Assembly: GCF_017916325.1 (NCBI RefSeq)
Contig: NC_090152.1
Coordinates: 566,001-630,000 of the forward strand
Source: Leishmania martiniquensis
Lineage: Eukaryota; Euglenozoa; Kinetoplastea; Trypanosomatida; Trypanosomatidae
Length of the DNA: 64,000 nucleotides
Reading direction: 5' to 3'
Shown: positions 9,740 through 21,087 of the stretch, piece by piece
How positions within the stretch are numbered: position 1 is the first letter of the stretch
Layout of the letters: every line of letters starts with the position of its first letter
The notes under the pieces: model-generated
Told to the model about the DNA's origin: nothing
Seen by the model: the letters and a program-made list of their open reading frames with translations, nothing else
Database searches by the model: none
Made by a program: the position numbers and the translations under genes

Positions 9740-12630
9740 GTGGAGCTGCACTCCCTGATGTGCAGGCCGACACGGCTGCTCACGTGCGTTTGTCGGGGCG
9801 GACTCCTTCGGTGTTGTTGCGCGCGGGTTCGTTCTCACTTTGCTCTTTTGGCTGTCGCGTCTTTACCCTCTTCAGTACACACACACACAACGGACGGGCA
9901 CTTCTCTCTCTCTTTCACCCTCTCCCGTACGCGCGTGCGTGCCACGTCTATGTTTCGTTACCGACGTTGCTTAGGATGAACATTGTGCCGTATGGCTGCT
10001 GGGAGCTGCTGTGGTGCCCTTCTCCATCTCTCTATTTCGTGACAGGCTGCATTGGCCGGCGGTGCTTCGCTGCTGCAGCTGCTCAGCTGCCGCGTTGCTA
10101 GAGAGGGTGCTCCCCGTGTGCGGCGCGCCTGTGCTCGCGATGTGGGCGCTATTGCAAGACACGCGTTGACGCAGTGATGCGCCATAGCCGATAGGAACAC
10201 ACCTCAGCGGAGGGGCAGGCGACGAGGCGGGGATTGTGAGGTCGGTGCGCGGGATGGGGGCGGAGGGCATAGCTCCCGTCTCACCTCTCGTGGTGCCCGC
10301 GTCTCTCTTCGTCCCCTCGTTCCTCTGATTTTCTTTGCCTTTCTTTCGCTGTCACCGCGCGCGCGCGCTCTTCAGGCGCCCCTCAGTGCTGCATGAGTCA
10401 TCACGTCCGCATCTTTTTTTGTTTTGTTATTCCTCTTTCCTGTTGGTGCTCTCTTCCCGCTGCTTTCGCCACTTGCCCAATTCCTGAGGTGCCTCCCCCT
10501 CCCCCTCCCTACCCACTCACGCACCGACTGCCAGAAACACCGAATCGCGGCTCGACTGGGAGTTGCCCTCTTTTACTGCACCCTTCTTGTCTAGGTGGAG
10601 TGCCGCTGCTGCACAGCGGGCCACGCAGCCACCGAGCCAAGAAGGTCTGCTCGGTCGTCCGCTGAAACAGCGCTTCGCAGAAACGCAGCAGCGTCCTCTC
10701 ACCCCCACGCTGCCTGCTCCACCCCTCACATCATGGAGGCGAAGGGTAGGCTCTTCCATTCGAGCAGAATGACCCCGAAAGCGGCTCCATGGCACTGCCG
10801 AAGGTGCTCGTGCCTTTGGTCGCCCTCATGGCGCGGCTCGGCGTGGCCACAAATCCTCTGGAGGCGCGTATGCGTACGCGTATGTGTCGGGATGGGGTGT
10901 GGGTGTTCGACTAAGAAGTCGCTGCCCGCCGCGGAGCCGCATCTCCTCCCCTGTTTCGCCTTGCCGAAAACATCGCCTCCTCAGCGATGTCGCTAACGAC
11001 ATGCAACGGGGTCGGTGGGGCCAGGCTGCCGCAGCACACCCGCGTCTTTGGCTCCTCGACCCCATCGTCTCTTTCACCTTGCGGGTGCGAGTGGTGTGAT
11101 CTCAGTGACTGCAGGCACTGCTCCATCACCAGCAGTGGCAGCAGCAGCGAGTCCAGTAGGGCAGCTCCTCTCCCCTTACGCGCGACGCGCGGATACGACC
11201 TGCGATGAGGTCGGCCTCGCGCCACGCGAGAGCCCCTCTAGGCGGTGGTCCGCTGTGCTCCCCCCGAGGCCGGCCTCCGGTTTACCTCTCTCTCTCTCTG
11301 GCGTTCTCTGGTGAAGAAGATCCACGCATGCTCTCCCACCGTCTTTGCGGCGGCCGCGACGGTGTCGACGCGGGGTTCGACGTGGGGAGCACTGCCGATA
11401 TGCCTCCCATCTTCGCTCTACATCGCGGTGCTGGTGCGTCCTCTCCACCCTACATGTCCATCTCGCGGTGAGGAAGCACCGGCAAGACACGAGGGATCTG
11501 CGGAGCGCCCTCATCCCTCGTAGCTGCAGGAACGATATGACCTGGCCCCATGCCGTGACGTACAACGCGGCGTGCCGTACACAGCACGGCACCACTGCAT
11601 GCGCGACGGAGGTTGCTCAGACATTCCCGCGCGCCGGCGAGGAGGCCGCGGCAGTGGGTGTGAGTGGCCGCCCGAGCGGGGGCGCAGGCGACGACACGGC
11701 CGGCGAGTCTCCCCTCTCCACGCAGCAGTGAGTAGCTGAAAGCAAAGCCCAAAGCGGCTTGAGGAGCGACGCCCGCAGTCCGCACGCATCACACGGGCTG
11801 GCGACCTTCCTCCTGTCCTCCGCCGTTTGCCGCCGAGGCTGAGCCGAGGGTGCGCTTAACCCTTCCCCCTTCCCCGTCACCGGAGCCCACTTCTCACCAT
11901 CGCCGCTGGCTCTGCAGTGTCCTCACCCTTGCTATCTTGCACGTCAACGGTCTCTCACAGCGCCTCCTCCCCCGCTTTTCTTCTGGACGCTGTGCTTCAA
12001 CTTTCCAGCTCTTCTTCACACGCATCTGCGCTGCCTGGCGCCCACTTCAAATCCCTCACGCGTTCGGTGATGAGGGTGTGTGTATTCGGCCTGTTTCTCG
12101 CGACTCTCACCATACAATCGTAGACGTGCGAGCAGGCGTGGGTGCTCAGCCCGCACAGCACTGTGTCTCTCGAGGTCTTGTGCCACACTGGCGTCCCCTG
12201 GCGACGCACCGAGGTGAGGCAGGCGTATCGCATCGACGTCGATGAGCACGCGTGAATACCCCCGGACCGTCTACCCCTCCCCGCCTTGCCACCTCTCTCT
12301 CTTCGACTTTCGTGCTGAACACCCCCCTTCTTTCGAACAGAGGGAGCGACCACAAGGCTGAGTGGGCTCAGGCGGCTCATTCCTTCGCTGCAGCTCGACT
12401 GCCGCTGCTTTTTTGCACACGGAGCTTACTTGAAGGGTGGTGGTGGGCCTGCTCTGCTGGCGCGCATGGGGAGTGCTTCTAATCGTGAGGAGACCACGCG
12501 ACGCACGCTGGTTGGGGGCCGGGTGGTAGAGTACGACGGCGCGCGCGGCAGCGCACCTTTACACTTATATAACGAAGAGGCAATCACACACGCACACACC
12601 ACCCCATACGCTCGAATACAGTCGTGAGTC
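9740..12630. other. Long intergenic region
   Basis: A spacer of 2.9 kb with C/T tracts and a short CA run at 9877-9888. The stretch from about 10590 to 11830 is GC-rich and mixed, and could hold an old degenerate repeat, but I see no clear similarity to the repeat copies in this window. A pyrimidine tract followed by AG at 12339-12340 is a candidate spliced-leader acceptor for the next gene. No convincing gene is seen. Confidence 0.5.
12466..12627 (+). promoter_or_regulatory. Candidate uORF ending 3 nt before the TMEM94-like ATG
   Basis: An ATG at 12466 opens a 53-codon frame whose TGA lies at 12625-12627. The main gene's ATG is at 12631, so only GTC separates the stop from that start. If the transcript is trans-spliced at the AG at 12339-12340, this uORF would be in the leader. 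A more proximal AG could remove it. Its coding value is unproven. Confidence 0.35.
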
Positions 12631-15600
12631 ATGAGGGGCCATGGCATCACCGTGGAGACCCTCGGCAGCGACGGTGCCGGCGAAGCATCTGGCTCCGCGG
12701 TGCAGGTGCCGACCCTGCCGCACCACAACGGTGAGGCTACGGTCTCTAAGGCTGCGCACTTGCCCATGTGCTCCCCCGCCAGCGGCGCACCCCTCCGGCC
12801 GCTGGCCTCAGCTGGCGTGGCACAGGCCAATGCCGACACCCCGAGCAGCGCCTACGAGGCAGCCATCTGTGGGGAGCTGCAGCGGCTGCTGGAGAACTGT
12901 GAGCAGGCGTGGACGCGCTCGATGCACATCTCTCGTGTTCTCTTGCGCAGCGTTTCTCTCGATCAGTACTGCGCGGTGGCGGTGACGTGCGCGATGCTCA
13001 TTGCCTCTTGCATGCTGTACCCAATGCCGCAAACGATTCTGTGCACGACGTTGTTCTTCGTCCTCTACGGCCTCTGCGTGCTGCTGCAGACGTATCACTT
13101 CTACGCTCGTGTGACGGAGATGAAGTACCGCACCGCCTCGGTGACTGCAGAGGTGCTGGCACGATGGTGGCGCCGCGTGCAGGAAATGCCGCTGCGTCCG
13201 AGCCAGACCTCTGAGGAGCGGCGACGCGTGTTCGTTGAGTCGTTTTCGCAGCTGCCCGCGAGCGCGTTTCGGATGGTGGCCGTTGTTGAAGAGAGCACGA
13301 GCAGGTTGAAACTCATTCATAAGAGCTTGATGGTGAAGAGGTCGAAGCGGCTAGACGAGGCGATGCTAAAGGTGCGCACCTACCTGGAGCCGATGAGTAT
13401 CTGCAAGCTCGTCGACGTCATGCGCATCACCCTCGAGTGTGATGCGATTGTGCTGAAGCCGCTGACAGACCGCGCCCGACCACCGCGGCTGCCGAACCTG
13501 CTCCTCTCCAACAAGCCCTTCGTTGAAGACGAGGATACAACAGACAACAGCGACCATGAGCGCGAGTCACGCACGGTGCTGGGCGGTGGTAACACCATAT
13601 CCGTATCGCAGCACATGGAGTACTTTGTCCACCGTGTCTTCTTGCTCCTCTGGGCGACCGTGATGGTGCTGACCATCGCCACTGGCATCCTCTACTACAA
13701 GCTTGCCCGGGTCCCTTTCGGTGAGGGCGTGTTTCTGGACTCGGCCGTCGCGGCGCTGGGTCTGCTGCCCCTCAACGCCATTGTGCTCAACCGCGTGCTC
13801 ATCTTCTACGCTAACGTGTACCTCGATAAGCTGTTCCACTATATGGCGTCGCGCCGCTCCTACGCGCTGGAGGACCGGCTGCCGCGCTTCTCGTTTTGGT
13901 CGACGCTGGTGACGATGGCGCGTGTGGTGTGCCGCATGCCGCCGCCAAACGGGGGCCGTAACCCACTTGTCTTCTCCAACTCTCTGGTCGACGTCTTCGG
14001 CATGGCAACGGTGGTGGCAATGCTGGATCAGACAGGGATCGTGACGGACATGGTGCTCGTCCCTAAGCAAGTGTTCCTGCTGAAGTCTGACCCACAGCAG
14101 CAGCAGCAGCAGCTGAGCTCTTCCAGTGGGGAAAGCGGTGATGACGACGATGCGGCTGCCGCTGTGAACGGATTCGTCTCGCAGCGCAGCGAGCGCGATG
14201 CACGAGAGCGCCGCCGCGACATGCACAAGCAGATCAGGCGGACGAAGTACCAGGAGCGCCGATTCCTAGAGCTGCGGCTGATGCAGTCGACAAAGCAAGA
14301 CTTGGCGGTCGAGTTCGCCGACGAGAAGGCCCGCCAGCAGAACAGCAGCCACCTCAAGCCTCTTTGTCTGGCGATTTTGGTGCACGCGCTGGCGCGGGAG
14401 CCGATGCAGTTGGCGACGTGGACGGAGCCCTTCCGCTTTTGCGACCGCTCCCTTCTGTGGGCACGCGCCATGCACTGGATCCCACGGGCGTGCGGCTTCC
14501 ACGACAGAGTGGCGCATCATTTTCTCATCATCGCGCGCATACTCGTGATCAGCACGTGCACGGGTAGCGGGTATCGCGACACCTACCCAGAACAGGCATG
14601 CTCGTACCTTGTCGAGGGCAGCGATGGCGCCCTGCACCTCTTCACTATAGGTACGCCGTACCTCGTGTGCCGCCACTCGACAACACACTGGACAGGGGTG
14701 AGGGTGGAGGAGTTCGGCGCCCACGACAAGGCGGAGGTGCTGTACATGGGCAAGCACCAGTGGGAAGAAGGGGCGACGCTCGAGACGGTGGCACTATCTC
14801 ACCGCATCTTACCAGAGCGTTATCGCCATTACGTAGCGACGCTGCCGCGCAACGCGCACCGTTACTGTGAGTTTTTCTTTCGAGACGGTGTCGAGGTGAG
14901 CAGTGCGACAGCGAAGAAAGCGCAGATGGAGCGGCGACGACGTCGTCAGGAGCGCGCCGTGGCAAAGGCGGCTCGTGATGGGACCGCTGCGGCGCAGACC
15001 CACACCGCGCTGCGACCCGCCCTTTCAAGACTAGAGCGGCGCGACGGTGGCGGTACCCATACCGACGGCGGCGCCTACACACCTTTCGTGGCCACGAAGC
15101 GCGAGCCCCTCCAGGCAGCTCTGCGCCCAAGCGACCGGGAGTTTCCGGTGCAGAAAGAAGAGGCGGAATCAGGCTTCATGGGTAGCGGTGAGAGCGGCGG
15201 TGAAGACACCGCCGTGAGTGAGCAAGGCGACGATGGTGGCGGGAACGCAAGGGATGGCGATGCCGCGGGGCAGGAGCCTCGCCCTCACGGCTGCGACGAG
15301 TGTCGGCCACGTCACGCTCGCGGTACCCCGCAACGTCGGTGCCAGTCTGCACCGCCGTTGCGCAGCACGCGACCGACGAACGTAAAGCTGCCGCTCAGTC
15401 GCTCCTTTGGTGCCGTTCCCAGCGACTTGGTTGGCGACATCGAGGAGGATGACTGCCTCACTGCCAGTACCTTCATCTGGCTCATGGCGACCACCTCCCA
15501 CACCTTTCTTGGTCTGGTTGGCGTCCAGGACTCGGTGCGCCCCAACGTGCAGAGCACCATGAGCTTACTGGATGAGTCGGGTGTGCGCTGCATGTACTTC

Positions 15601-17193
15601 TGCGCTGACACCGAGCGTCAAACAAAGAGCTTCGGTAGCCGGGTTGGCTTGGATACAGACTGGAACTGCTGCATCTCGCTCAAGGAGGACGCCGTGGCGC
15701 TCGACCCGCACAGCATTCGCGCGCAGCTGCCATTTGGCATCAAATCCATTCGCAAGCACATCCTGCATGTCGATCCGATCCCGCTGCAGGTAAGCCTCTT
15801 CTCACACGCCCTCGGCGTGTCAAAGCGGGCGATGCTGTCGGTGCTGCAGGATAACCACGAGGTCGTCGTTGCGGTCGGCTCGGTGCTCAATCACAGCAAC
15901 GTGCGTAGCTTTGTGCAGGCAGACTTGTCGATCGGTGTATTACCCACTAGGCGGGGCACCAACGCGGACAAGGATGCGATGCTAAAGCACAGCCGCGTCA
16001 TCGAGCCATCTGACTTTGCTGCGACGAACAGCCTCAACCGAGATATTCCGCTCTACCGGAATGTGGCGGAGCTGATCGGATGCAGCTGCTCTCTCCGGGC
16101 GCCGCCGACAACGTCCATCTTACCGATTGTCGCCATGATGATCCGTCAGGCACGCCTGCGGCTCAGCGGCATCGGCAACGGCGCCGAGTTTGTCATGCAT
16201 GCAAACTTCTTCCTTGTTATGCTGAACGCCATTTCGCTGATGGTCGGGGCGCCGCTGCTCCTGACGCCCTCTGTGACTGTTTTCGAGCTGTACGTGCTCA
16301 TCCCGATTTTGGCGCTGTGCTGTACGTACACGGCGTACGCCGGCATGGATGCTATGCGGGTGATGCCGTCGCGCCACAATCACTTCGTTCGGCGCGCCAT
16401 CTTCCGGCATAGCGCGGTGGTGTGGTGCCTACGCTACGCCATCTCCGTCGTGGCGCTGCTAACACTCGGCATCACTGCCTCCACGAATTTATGCAAGACA
16501 GGAATGCTGAAGCTGATCACCATGAAGGAAGAGAGATGCATGTCGGCGGGTCAGGGCTACGTCGCGCTCACGTTCAACTATTGGCTTATGGTGCACGGCT
16601 GGACGCACATCAGCCGCCACCACCCCATCTCGCTGACCTTCTCGCTTAAGCTGGAGCACGGTCGCCGCTCCACCTACCTCTTCCGCTCGTTCCGCTGGCT
16701 CACCGCAAGCTTTCTTGTAACGGCGCTGAGCATCTTCGTGGTAGTCCTGGACACACCGTCCAGTGCCCTCCGTGACGCCTTCTTTCCCTCTCTTGCGCAC
16801 TTCACGGCAGCGCTGCTGTTCCCAGTGCTGATCCTCGCGCTGGACTGGCCTGTGAAGCGCTGGCGGGGACAGCGGTTCACGAATATGCAAAAGTTTCGCA
16901 AGCTCTCGTATGGTACGCGGCTTGGCATGCACTCGCCTCGTGGCGACTACGAGCCGGAGGGCATCACGTATATCCACAGCAGTACCAGCGGAGGAGGTGG
17001 TGGACTGAGCGGTGGCGGTGCTGGGAGAGACGAGGAAGCAGCGCCGGTGGAGCGTGTTAGACTGCTCAAGCATCTGAGCGAGTGGTTCTACCGTTTTAGC
17101 AGCATGCGCGGCGGAAAGCTGGAGCTGAACTGCGTGTGCTGCGATCACATCGGCGGCAACTACGCCACCTACCACACCACAGCTAGCGTATAG
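12631..17193 (+). CDS. TMEM94-like divergent P-type ATPase membrane protein
   Basis: A 1520-residue polytopic protein. Hydrophobic segments lie near residues 113-157, 335-360 and 370-400, and about six more lie between 1188 and 1430, giving roughly ten helices around a large cytosolic part. The middle and end match what I recall of TMEM94, an ER P-type-ATPase-like protein implicated in Mg2+ handling. One block includes GLVGVQDSVRPNVQ and then VGLDTDWNCCISL (about 955-1015). The phosphorylation motif DKTGT is replaced by D466-QTGIVT, keeping the Asp but losing Lys and the second Thr. The hinge motif expected as TGDGxND reads VGSVLNHSN (about 1081-1089) and lacks both Asp. A Gln run and a Ser/Asp stretch lie at about 490-515, and a basic/acidic low-complexity insert at about 770-930. 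Whether it hydrolyses ATP is open. Confidence 0.85.
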   Translation: MRGHGITVETLGSDGAGEASGSAVQVPTLPHHNGEATVSKAAHLPMCSPASGAPLRPLASAGVAQANADTPSSAYEAAICGELQRLLENCEQAWTRSMHISRVLLRSVSLDQYCAVAVTCAMLIASCMLYPMPQTILCTTLFFVLYGLCVLLQTYHFYARVTEMKYRTASVTAEVLARWWRRVQEMPLRPSQTSEERRRVFVESFSQLPASAFRMVAVVEESTSRLKLIHKSLMVKRSKRLDEAMLKVRTYLEPMSICKLVDVMRITLECDAIVLKPLTDRARPPRLPNLLLSNKPFVEDEDTTDNSDHERESRTVLGGGNTISVSQHMEYFVHRVFLLLWATVMVLTIATGILYYKLARVPFGEGVFLDSAVAALGLLPLNAIVLNRVLIFYANVYLDKLFHYMASRRSYALEDRLPRFSFWSTLVTMARVVCRMPPPNGGRNPLVFSNSLVDVFGMATVVAMLDQTGIVTDMVLVPKQVFLLKSDPQQQQQQLSSSSGESGDDDDAAAAVNGFVSQRSERDARERRRDMHKQIRRTKYQERRFLELRLMQSTKQDLAVEFADEKARQQNSSHLKPLCLAILVHALAREPMQLATWTEPFRFCDRSLLWARAMHWIPRACGFHDRVAHHFLIIARILVISTCTGSGYRDTYPEQACSYLVEGSDGALHLFTIGTPYLVCRHSTTHWTGVRVEEFGAHDKAEVLYMGKHQWEEGATLETVALSHRILPERYRHYVATLPRNAHRYCEFFFRDGVEVSSATAKKAQMERRRRRQERAVAKAARDGTAAAQTHTALRPALSRLERRDGGGTHTDGGAYTPFVATKREPLQAALRPSDREFPVQKEEAESGFMGSGESGGEDTAVSEQGDDGGGNARDGDAAGQEPRPHGCDECRPRHARGTPQRRCQSAPPLRSTRPTNVKLPLSRSFGAVPSDLVGDIEEDDCLTASTFIWLMATTSHTFLGLVGVQDSVRPNVQSTMSLLDESGVRCMYFCADTERQTKSFGSRVGLDTDWNCCISLKEDAVALDPHSIRAQLPFGIKSIRKHILHVDPIPLQVSLFSHALGVSKRAMLSVLQDNHEVVVAVGSVLNHSNVRSFVQADLSIGVLPTRRGTNADKDAMLKHSRVIEPSDFAATNSLNRDIPLYRNVAELIGCSCSLRAPPTTSILPIVAMMIRQARLRLSGIGNGAEFVMHANFFLVMLNAISLMVGAPLLLTPSVTVFELYVLIPILALCCTYTAYAGMDAMRVMPSRHNHFVRRAIFRHSAVVWCLRYAISVVALLTLGITASTNLCKTGMLKLITMKEERCMSAGQGYVALTFNYWLMVHGWTHISRHHPISLTFSLKLEHGRRSTYLFRSFRWLTASFLVTALSIFVVVLDTPSSALRDAFFPSLAHFTAALLFPVLILALDWPVKRWRGQRFTNMQKFRKLSYGTRLGMHSPRGDYEPEGITYIHSSTSGGGGGLSGGGAGRDEEAAPVERVRLLKHLSEWFYRFSSMRGGKLELNCVCCDHIGGNYATYHTTASV

Positions 17194-18198
17194 CGTTCCA
17201 GTCGGCGCGCGGACATGATCTTCCCCTCTCTGCACTGCGTGTGCGCGCTTGTGTCTGCTCAGGTGTGTATCGGTGAGCGCAGACGAAGTCAGTTATCTGC
17301 CTAGAGGAACAGCGCTTATTAGCAGGTGCGGCTCGTCTTGCTGCACCAGGGAGGATGGACTCGTCTCTCTGTGCCCAATTTGCCCTCTTTCTTTGAGGGC
17401 CTCCGTCCTCCACTCCCCGCCCTAATTCCGCGGAGACACCGTCGCACGCACACGCGCGCCCCTTTCCGTTGCTCGCCGTGAAGGCTGTCACCGCCCGTGT
17501 CGCTATTCCCCTCTTCTCTTTCGTTCCGGGTAAGCGTGTGTGCGTACATCTGTCCGCTGGAGTTCCGATGCGCAACCCGAGCCTTTGACGCAGACTCACC
17601 TCCGAGAGGCCGACAGAGACAGGAACCGTGTACGTGCTTGGCTGCGTCTGTGTGCGCTCTCAGGTAGAAGCACACCGGCTTCTGTGTCTTAGGTTGACGC
17701 TTCTCACTTACTGAGACTATCACGCTTGGTGGCCGCGCCGGCAAACTTCTGCGCATCACGCTCCCCTGCACGGTGCTGACACGCGCTCGCGGGCCCATGC
17801 TCCGTTGACCGATGCTATCCGCAACTTGTCGCCACCGCGGCTGTCGCCCCCCCTCTTCCTCTCCCTCTGCCTCCCTGCAGCACTTTGAAGCCGTTTGGCG
17901 CCGCTTCTCTTCGGTCATTTCTCTGTTCTTCTATGCTCCCTCTTATTGTGCGTCGCTGCTGCGCACGACCCACGCACACGCATCGCTGGCACCACGGCGG
18001 AGATCGACCACGCCACGCCCGCCACTCGCCCCCCAGCGAGATTTTGTTTGTCTCTCCAGGCACAAAACTGAAGAGGAGCGTGGCATGCAGTGGGCTGCGC
18101 ACTCTCCTCCCCTACGCATACCATTAACTTCATCGTAAGTGTCATAGGCATACACTGTAAGCTCTTAACCGGTGTCCTGGTGGATTGCCGGGGCGGGC
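17194..18198. other. Intergenic region
   Basis: A 1.0-kb spacer with C/T tracts at about 17829-17880 and 17916-17945, the likely trans-splicing region for the next gene. An inverted TA-rich patch with several TAAs lies just upstream of the start (18124-18170). No gene is seen. Confidence 0.5.
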
Positions 18199-21087
18199 AT
18201 GGAGCGGCTGCTGACTCTGCCGTCGCCCTTGGAGGGGGTCGAGAAGTACATTGTGCATGACACGCTCCAGCTGACGCTGGAGGAGGCCAGCGAGCTCGCC
18301 AGCCGCTATTATGAGGCGGTGGAGCTGCACCTTCGCAACAGTAGCGATTCACCGGCGAGTGACGAGGGGGCAGAGGGCGACATTGTGTCTGCTCTCGCAT
18401 TCGCACTGCGCCTCTTCAACGCCGAAAACTTCTCCGGCGAGCTCACCCCAGCGGAGCGGTCGCGCTACGGTGCTGTGGTAAGCCACTTTGGCGGTGTCGT
18501 TCCGAAAGGTTGTGGGGGCCCAGGGGATGACACGGGCGGCAGCAACGAAGAGGAGGAGGCAGCGGCGGCTGGTGCCGCGCCCCCTGCCTCTCCGTCCTCG
18601 CCAGCTGCCCTAACCGCCGCTCAACGCGAACGGCTACAAGACCTGTTCCTCCAGCGGCTGCTGACGACGGACGGCGAAACGGCGGTGCCGGCGATGCGGC
18701 TTCCCGGGCTTCTTCTTTGCATTGTTGGTATCGCCAAGGCGGAGCTCGAGCCGGGTGCGCCGCTGCTGCCGCTGACATCGCCGTGGAGGCTGCGTGCCTT
18801 CTTCCGCCACCAGCTGTGCCTCTCTCACCGTTCCAATACGCTTTTTCTGGCCCTGGCGGACTGCGTCGACGCAGTGCTGCGGCTGCCAAGCGAGGAGCAG
18901 ACGGTCGAGATGCTGCTGGAGGTGAGCCAGGTGCAGAACCACTACCACCGCCGCGATCTGGCGAAGTATACAGTGGATGCGGCAATGCACCGTAGCGGGC
19001 TGCGCGTGGAGGAGACGTGCATGATGGGGGTGCGCACCCGCTGGCAGCAGCACCAGCTCGTCCAGATGGTGCTGAACGCGACGAGTAGCCGGCCTGTTCC
19101 CCCGCAGTCTATGATGGAGGAGCTGCCAAAGACGGTTATGGCGGAAAGGGACGGCCACGACCTACTCGACCGGCCCCGCGAGACGCCCGAGGCGGCTCTC
19201 GAGCCCCTCACCCCGCTCCACCCAGAGGACAAGGCAATCCTCCTCGCCCTGTGCATGGACATTCGCAACAACAACCCCGACCACGGGCTCACGCAGCACC
19301 ACATGATGACCTACATTGAACGACTGCTCGCCGACCCGGCCCCGTCGCCGTTCATGGTGCGAAGCCAGACGCTGCTGATGCGTGCGCGCCTCGAAGCACG
19401 GCGCAATCGCGTGCAGGAGCGCGCCTTCATGCAGCTCACCGAGCTCGTGGATCAGTACTCGGCCCGCCGAGACCCCTCGCACGAAGTGTTTGGGCGGACA
19501 GAGAGCGACTACTTCTACAGCGTCGCCTTCCCGCCGATATGGACACTGAAGCGTGAATACGCTGACTTTTGCTTCGATGAGACGCTCTACAAGACAGCGC
19601 TGGATGTCTACGAGCAGATCTTAGACTGGGAACGCATTATCGAGTGCTGCAAGAGGCTGGACAAGCGGCGCCGCGCTGAGAGCCTCGCGCGCGAGCTGTT
19701 GAAGGACGATCCGCTGAATCCGATGCTGTGGGTCGCGCTCGGCGAGGCGACACGTGAGGACGCTCACCTGTGGAAGGCCTGGGAGCTGTGCGGGCACAAG
19801 ATGGCCGCCCCGATGCGGGCGCTGGCTCGCCTAGCGTTGGACCGAGAGCACTACGACAAGGTGGTCGAGTACTTTGACGAGGCCGTACGTATCAACCCCG
19901 TGTTTGGCGGGGACTGGTTCGCCCTCGGCTACGCCTCACTCCGGCTGAAGAAGCTCGAGCGCAGCGGCGAGGCCTTCACGCGTGTGTGCCAGATCGACCC
20001 GAGCGACGCCTACGGGTGGAATAACTTGGCCTCGATCATGCTGCGCGAGCGCAAGCTTCGGCCAGCCTTCAACGCGATGAGTCAGGCTATCCGCAACAAC
20101 CGCCGTGACTGGCGCATGTGGCAGAACTACTTCCGCATCGGATGCGAGCTTAAGGACGTGACGGAGACGACCAACGCGCTTGGCATCGCGCTCGAGATTG
20201 CGCAGCGCCAGATCCACCTGGATCGCAGCACCCTGGAGCTGTTTGTGGACAACACGATCGCCTACTTGAAGGGCGAGCTTCACGACAGCTCCGTCAACGC
20301 CGCAGAGGTGGACGGCGCCAAGGCGAACGCGCTTGTCTACCGCAGCCTCGGCGTGCTGCCGGACGAGAACGATATTCAGCATGCCACAGTGACGGAGACG
20401 CCGGACGCAGCGGGGGCGGAGGAGGAGATGATGGGTTTGGTGCCGTTGGGAGTGGATGTCGAAGGGCCCGAGTCAGCAGCGACGCAGACCTCAGCGCAGG
20501 CGGTGGCAGCGCATGAGGTCGTTCTTGAAGGAATTCGGAGCCGCCACGCCGATCGCGTCCGTGCGCTCTTCGCACGTATCCTTGACCTTTTTGTTAGCGA
20601 CCCCGACATCTACACGTGCGCTGCGACGCTCATGCGCTTCCTGGACGGTCCCATCGTGTCTTTCCGCTGCCGTCAGAAGGAGTTACGGGCGTGCCAACAG
20701 AAAGATCAGTGGTGCCGCGAAGAGACGCTGTTCTGCCGTACAGTGGAGTGCCTGGAGTCCATGGCGTCCGACGTCTTCGAGGCCTTTGATGCAGCACAGG
20801 AGGACGGGGCTGCGGAGGCGACGGCGCCGTATGCGCAGACGGCGTCTGTAAGTGCTGAGGGGCTGTCACACGAGCAAGTAGCCGCGGCAGCGGTTCCGAC
20901 ATCACCTACTGGCGAGGGGCTGCGGCATGCCGTTGTGGATGCCTTCGAGGAGATGCAGAGAAATATCAGAGGCACACTCGATGCGGCCGAGGAGCACATG
21001 AAGGAGCACGCGGCGTATGCGCGGCTGCGCGAGCTCTCGGCGCGCGTTCGCCACGGCATGCAGGCGTCGAAGGCAGTGTTTAACTGA
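18199..21087 (+). CDS. TTC27: TTC27/Emw1-like TPR protein
   Basis: A 962-residue soluble protein. A run of tetratricopeptide-like helix pairs lies at about residues 525-675. It contains FALGYASLRLKKLERSGEAF, then WNNLASIMLRERKLRPAFNA and RDWRMWQNYFRI. This spacing and the flanking long helical N-terminal part fit TTC27 (yeast Emw1), a protein linked in other eukaryotes to pre-rRNA processing and to SSU processome or U5 snRNP maturation. An acidic Glu/Ala insert lies at about 110-140 and Ala-rich inserts near the C-terminus. I chose the ATG at 18199; the frame also stays open a few codons upstream, but without an ATG. The family assignment comes from motif resemblance and is fairly sure. Confidence 0.85.
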   Translation: MERLLTLPSPLEGVEKYIVHDTLQLTLEEASELASRYYEAVELHLRNSSDSPASDEGAEGDIVSALAFALRLFNAENFSGELTPAERSRYGAVVSHFGGVVPKGCGGPGDDTGGSNEEEEAAAAGAAPPASPSSPAALTAAQRERLQDLFLQRLLTTDGETAVPAMRLPGLLLCIVGIAKAELEPGAPLLPLTSPWRLRAFFRHQLCLSHRSNTLFLALADCVDAVLRLPSEEQTVEMLLEVSQVQNHYHRRDLAKYTVDAAMHRSGLRVEETCMMGVRTRWQQHQLVQMVLNATSSRPVPPQSMMEELPKTVMAERDGHDLLDRPRETPEAALEPLTPLHPEDKAILLALCMDIRNNNPDHGLTQHHMMTYIERLLADPAPSPFMVRSQTLLMRARLEARRNRVQERAFMQLTELVDQYSARRDPSHEVFGRTESDYFYSVAFPPIWTLKREYADFCFDETLYKTALDVYEQILDWERIIECCKRLDKRRRAESLARELLKDDPLNPMLWVALGEATREDAHLWKAWELCGHKMAAPMRALARLALDREHYDKVVEYFDEAVRINPVFGGDWFALGYASLRLKKLERSGEAFTRVCQIDPSDAYGWNNLASIMLRERKLRPAFNAMSQAIRNNRRDWRMWQNYFRIGCELKDVTETTNALGIALEIAQRQIHLDRSTLELFVDNTIAYLKGELHDSSVNAAEVDGAKANALVYRSLGVLPDENDIQHATVTETPDAAGAEEEMMGLVPLGVDVEGPESAATQTSAQAVAAHEVVLEGIRSRHADRVRALFARILDLFVSDPDIYTCAATLMRFLDGPIVSFRCRQKELRACQQKDQWCREETLFCRTVECLESMASDVFEAFDAAQEDGAAEATAPYAQTASVSAEGLSHEQVAAAAVPTSPTGEGLRHAVVDAFEEMQRNIRGTLDAAEEHMKEHAAYARLRELSARVRHGMQASKAVFN

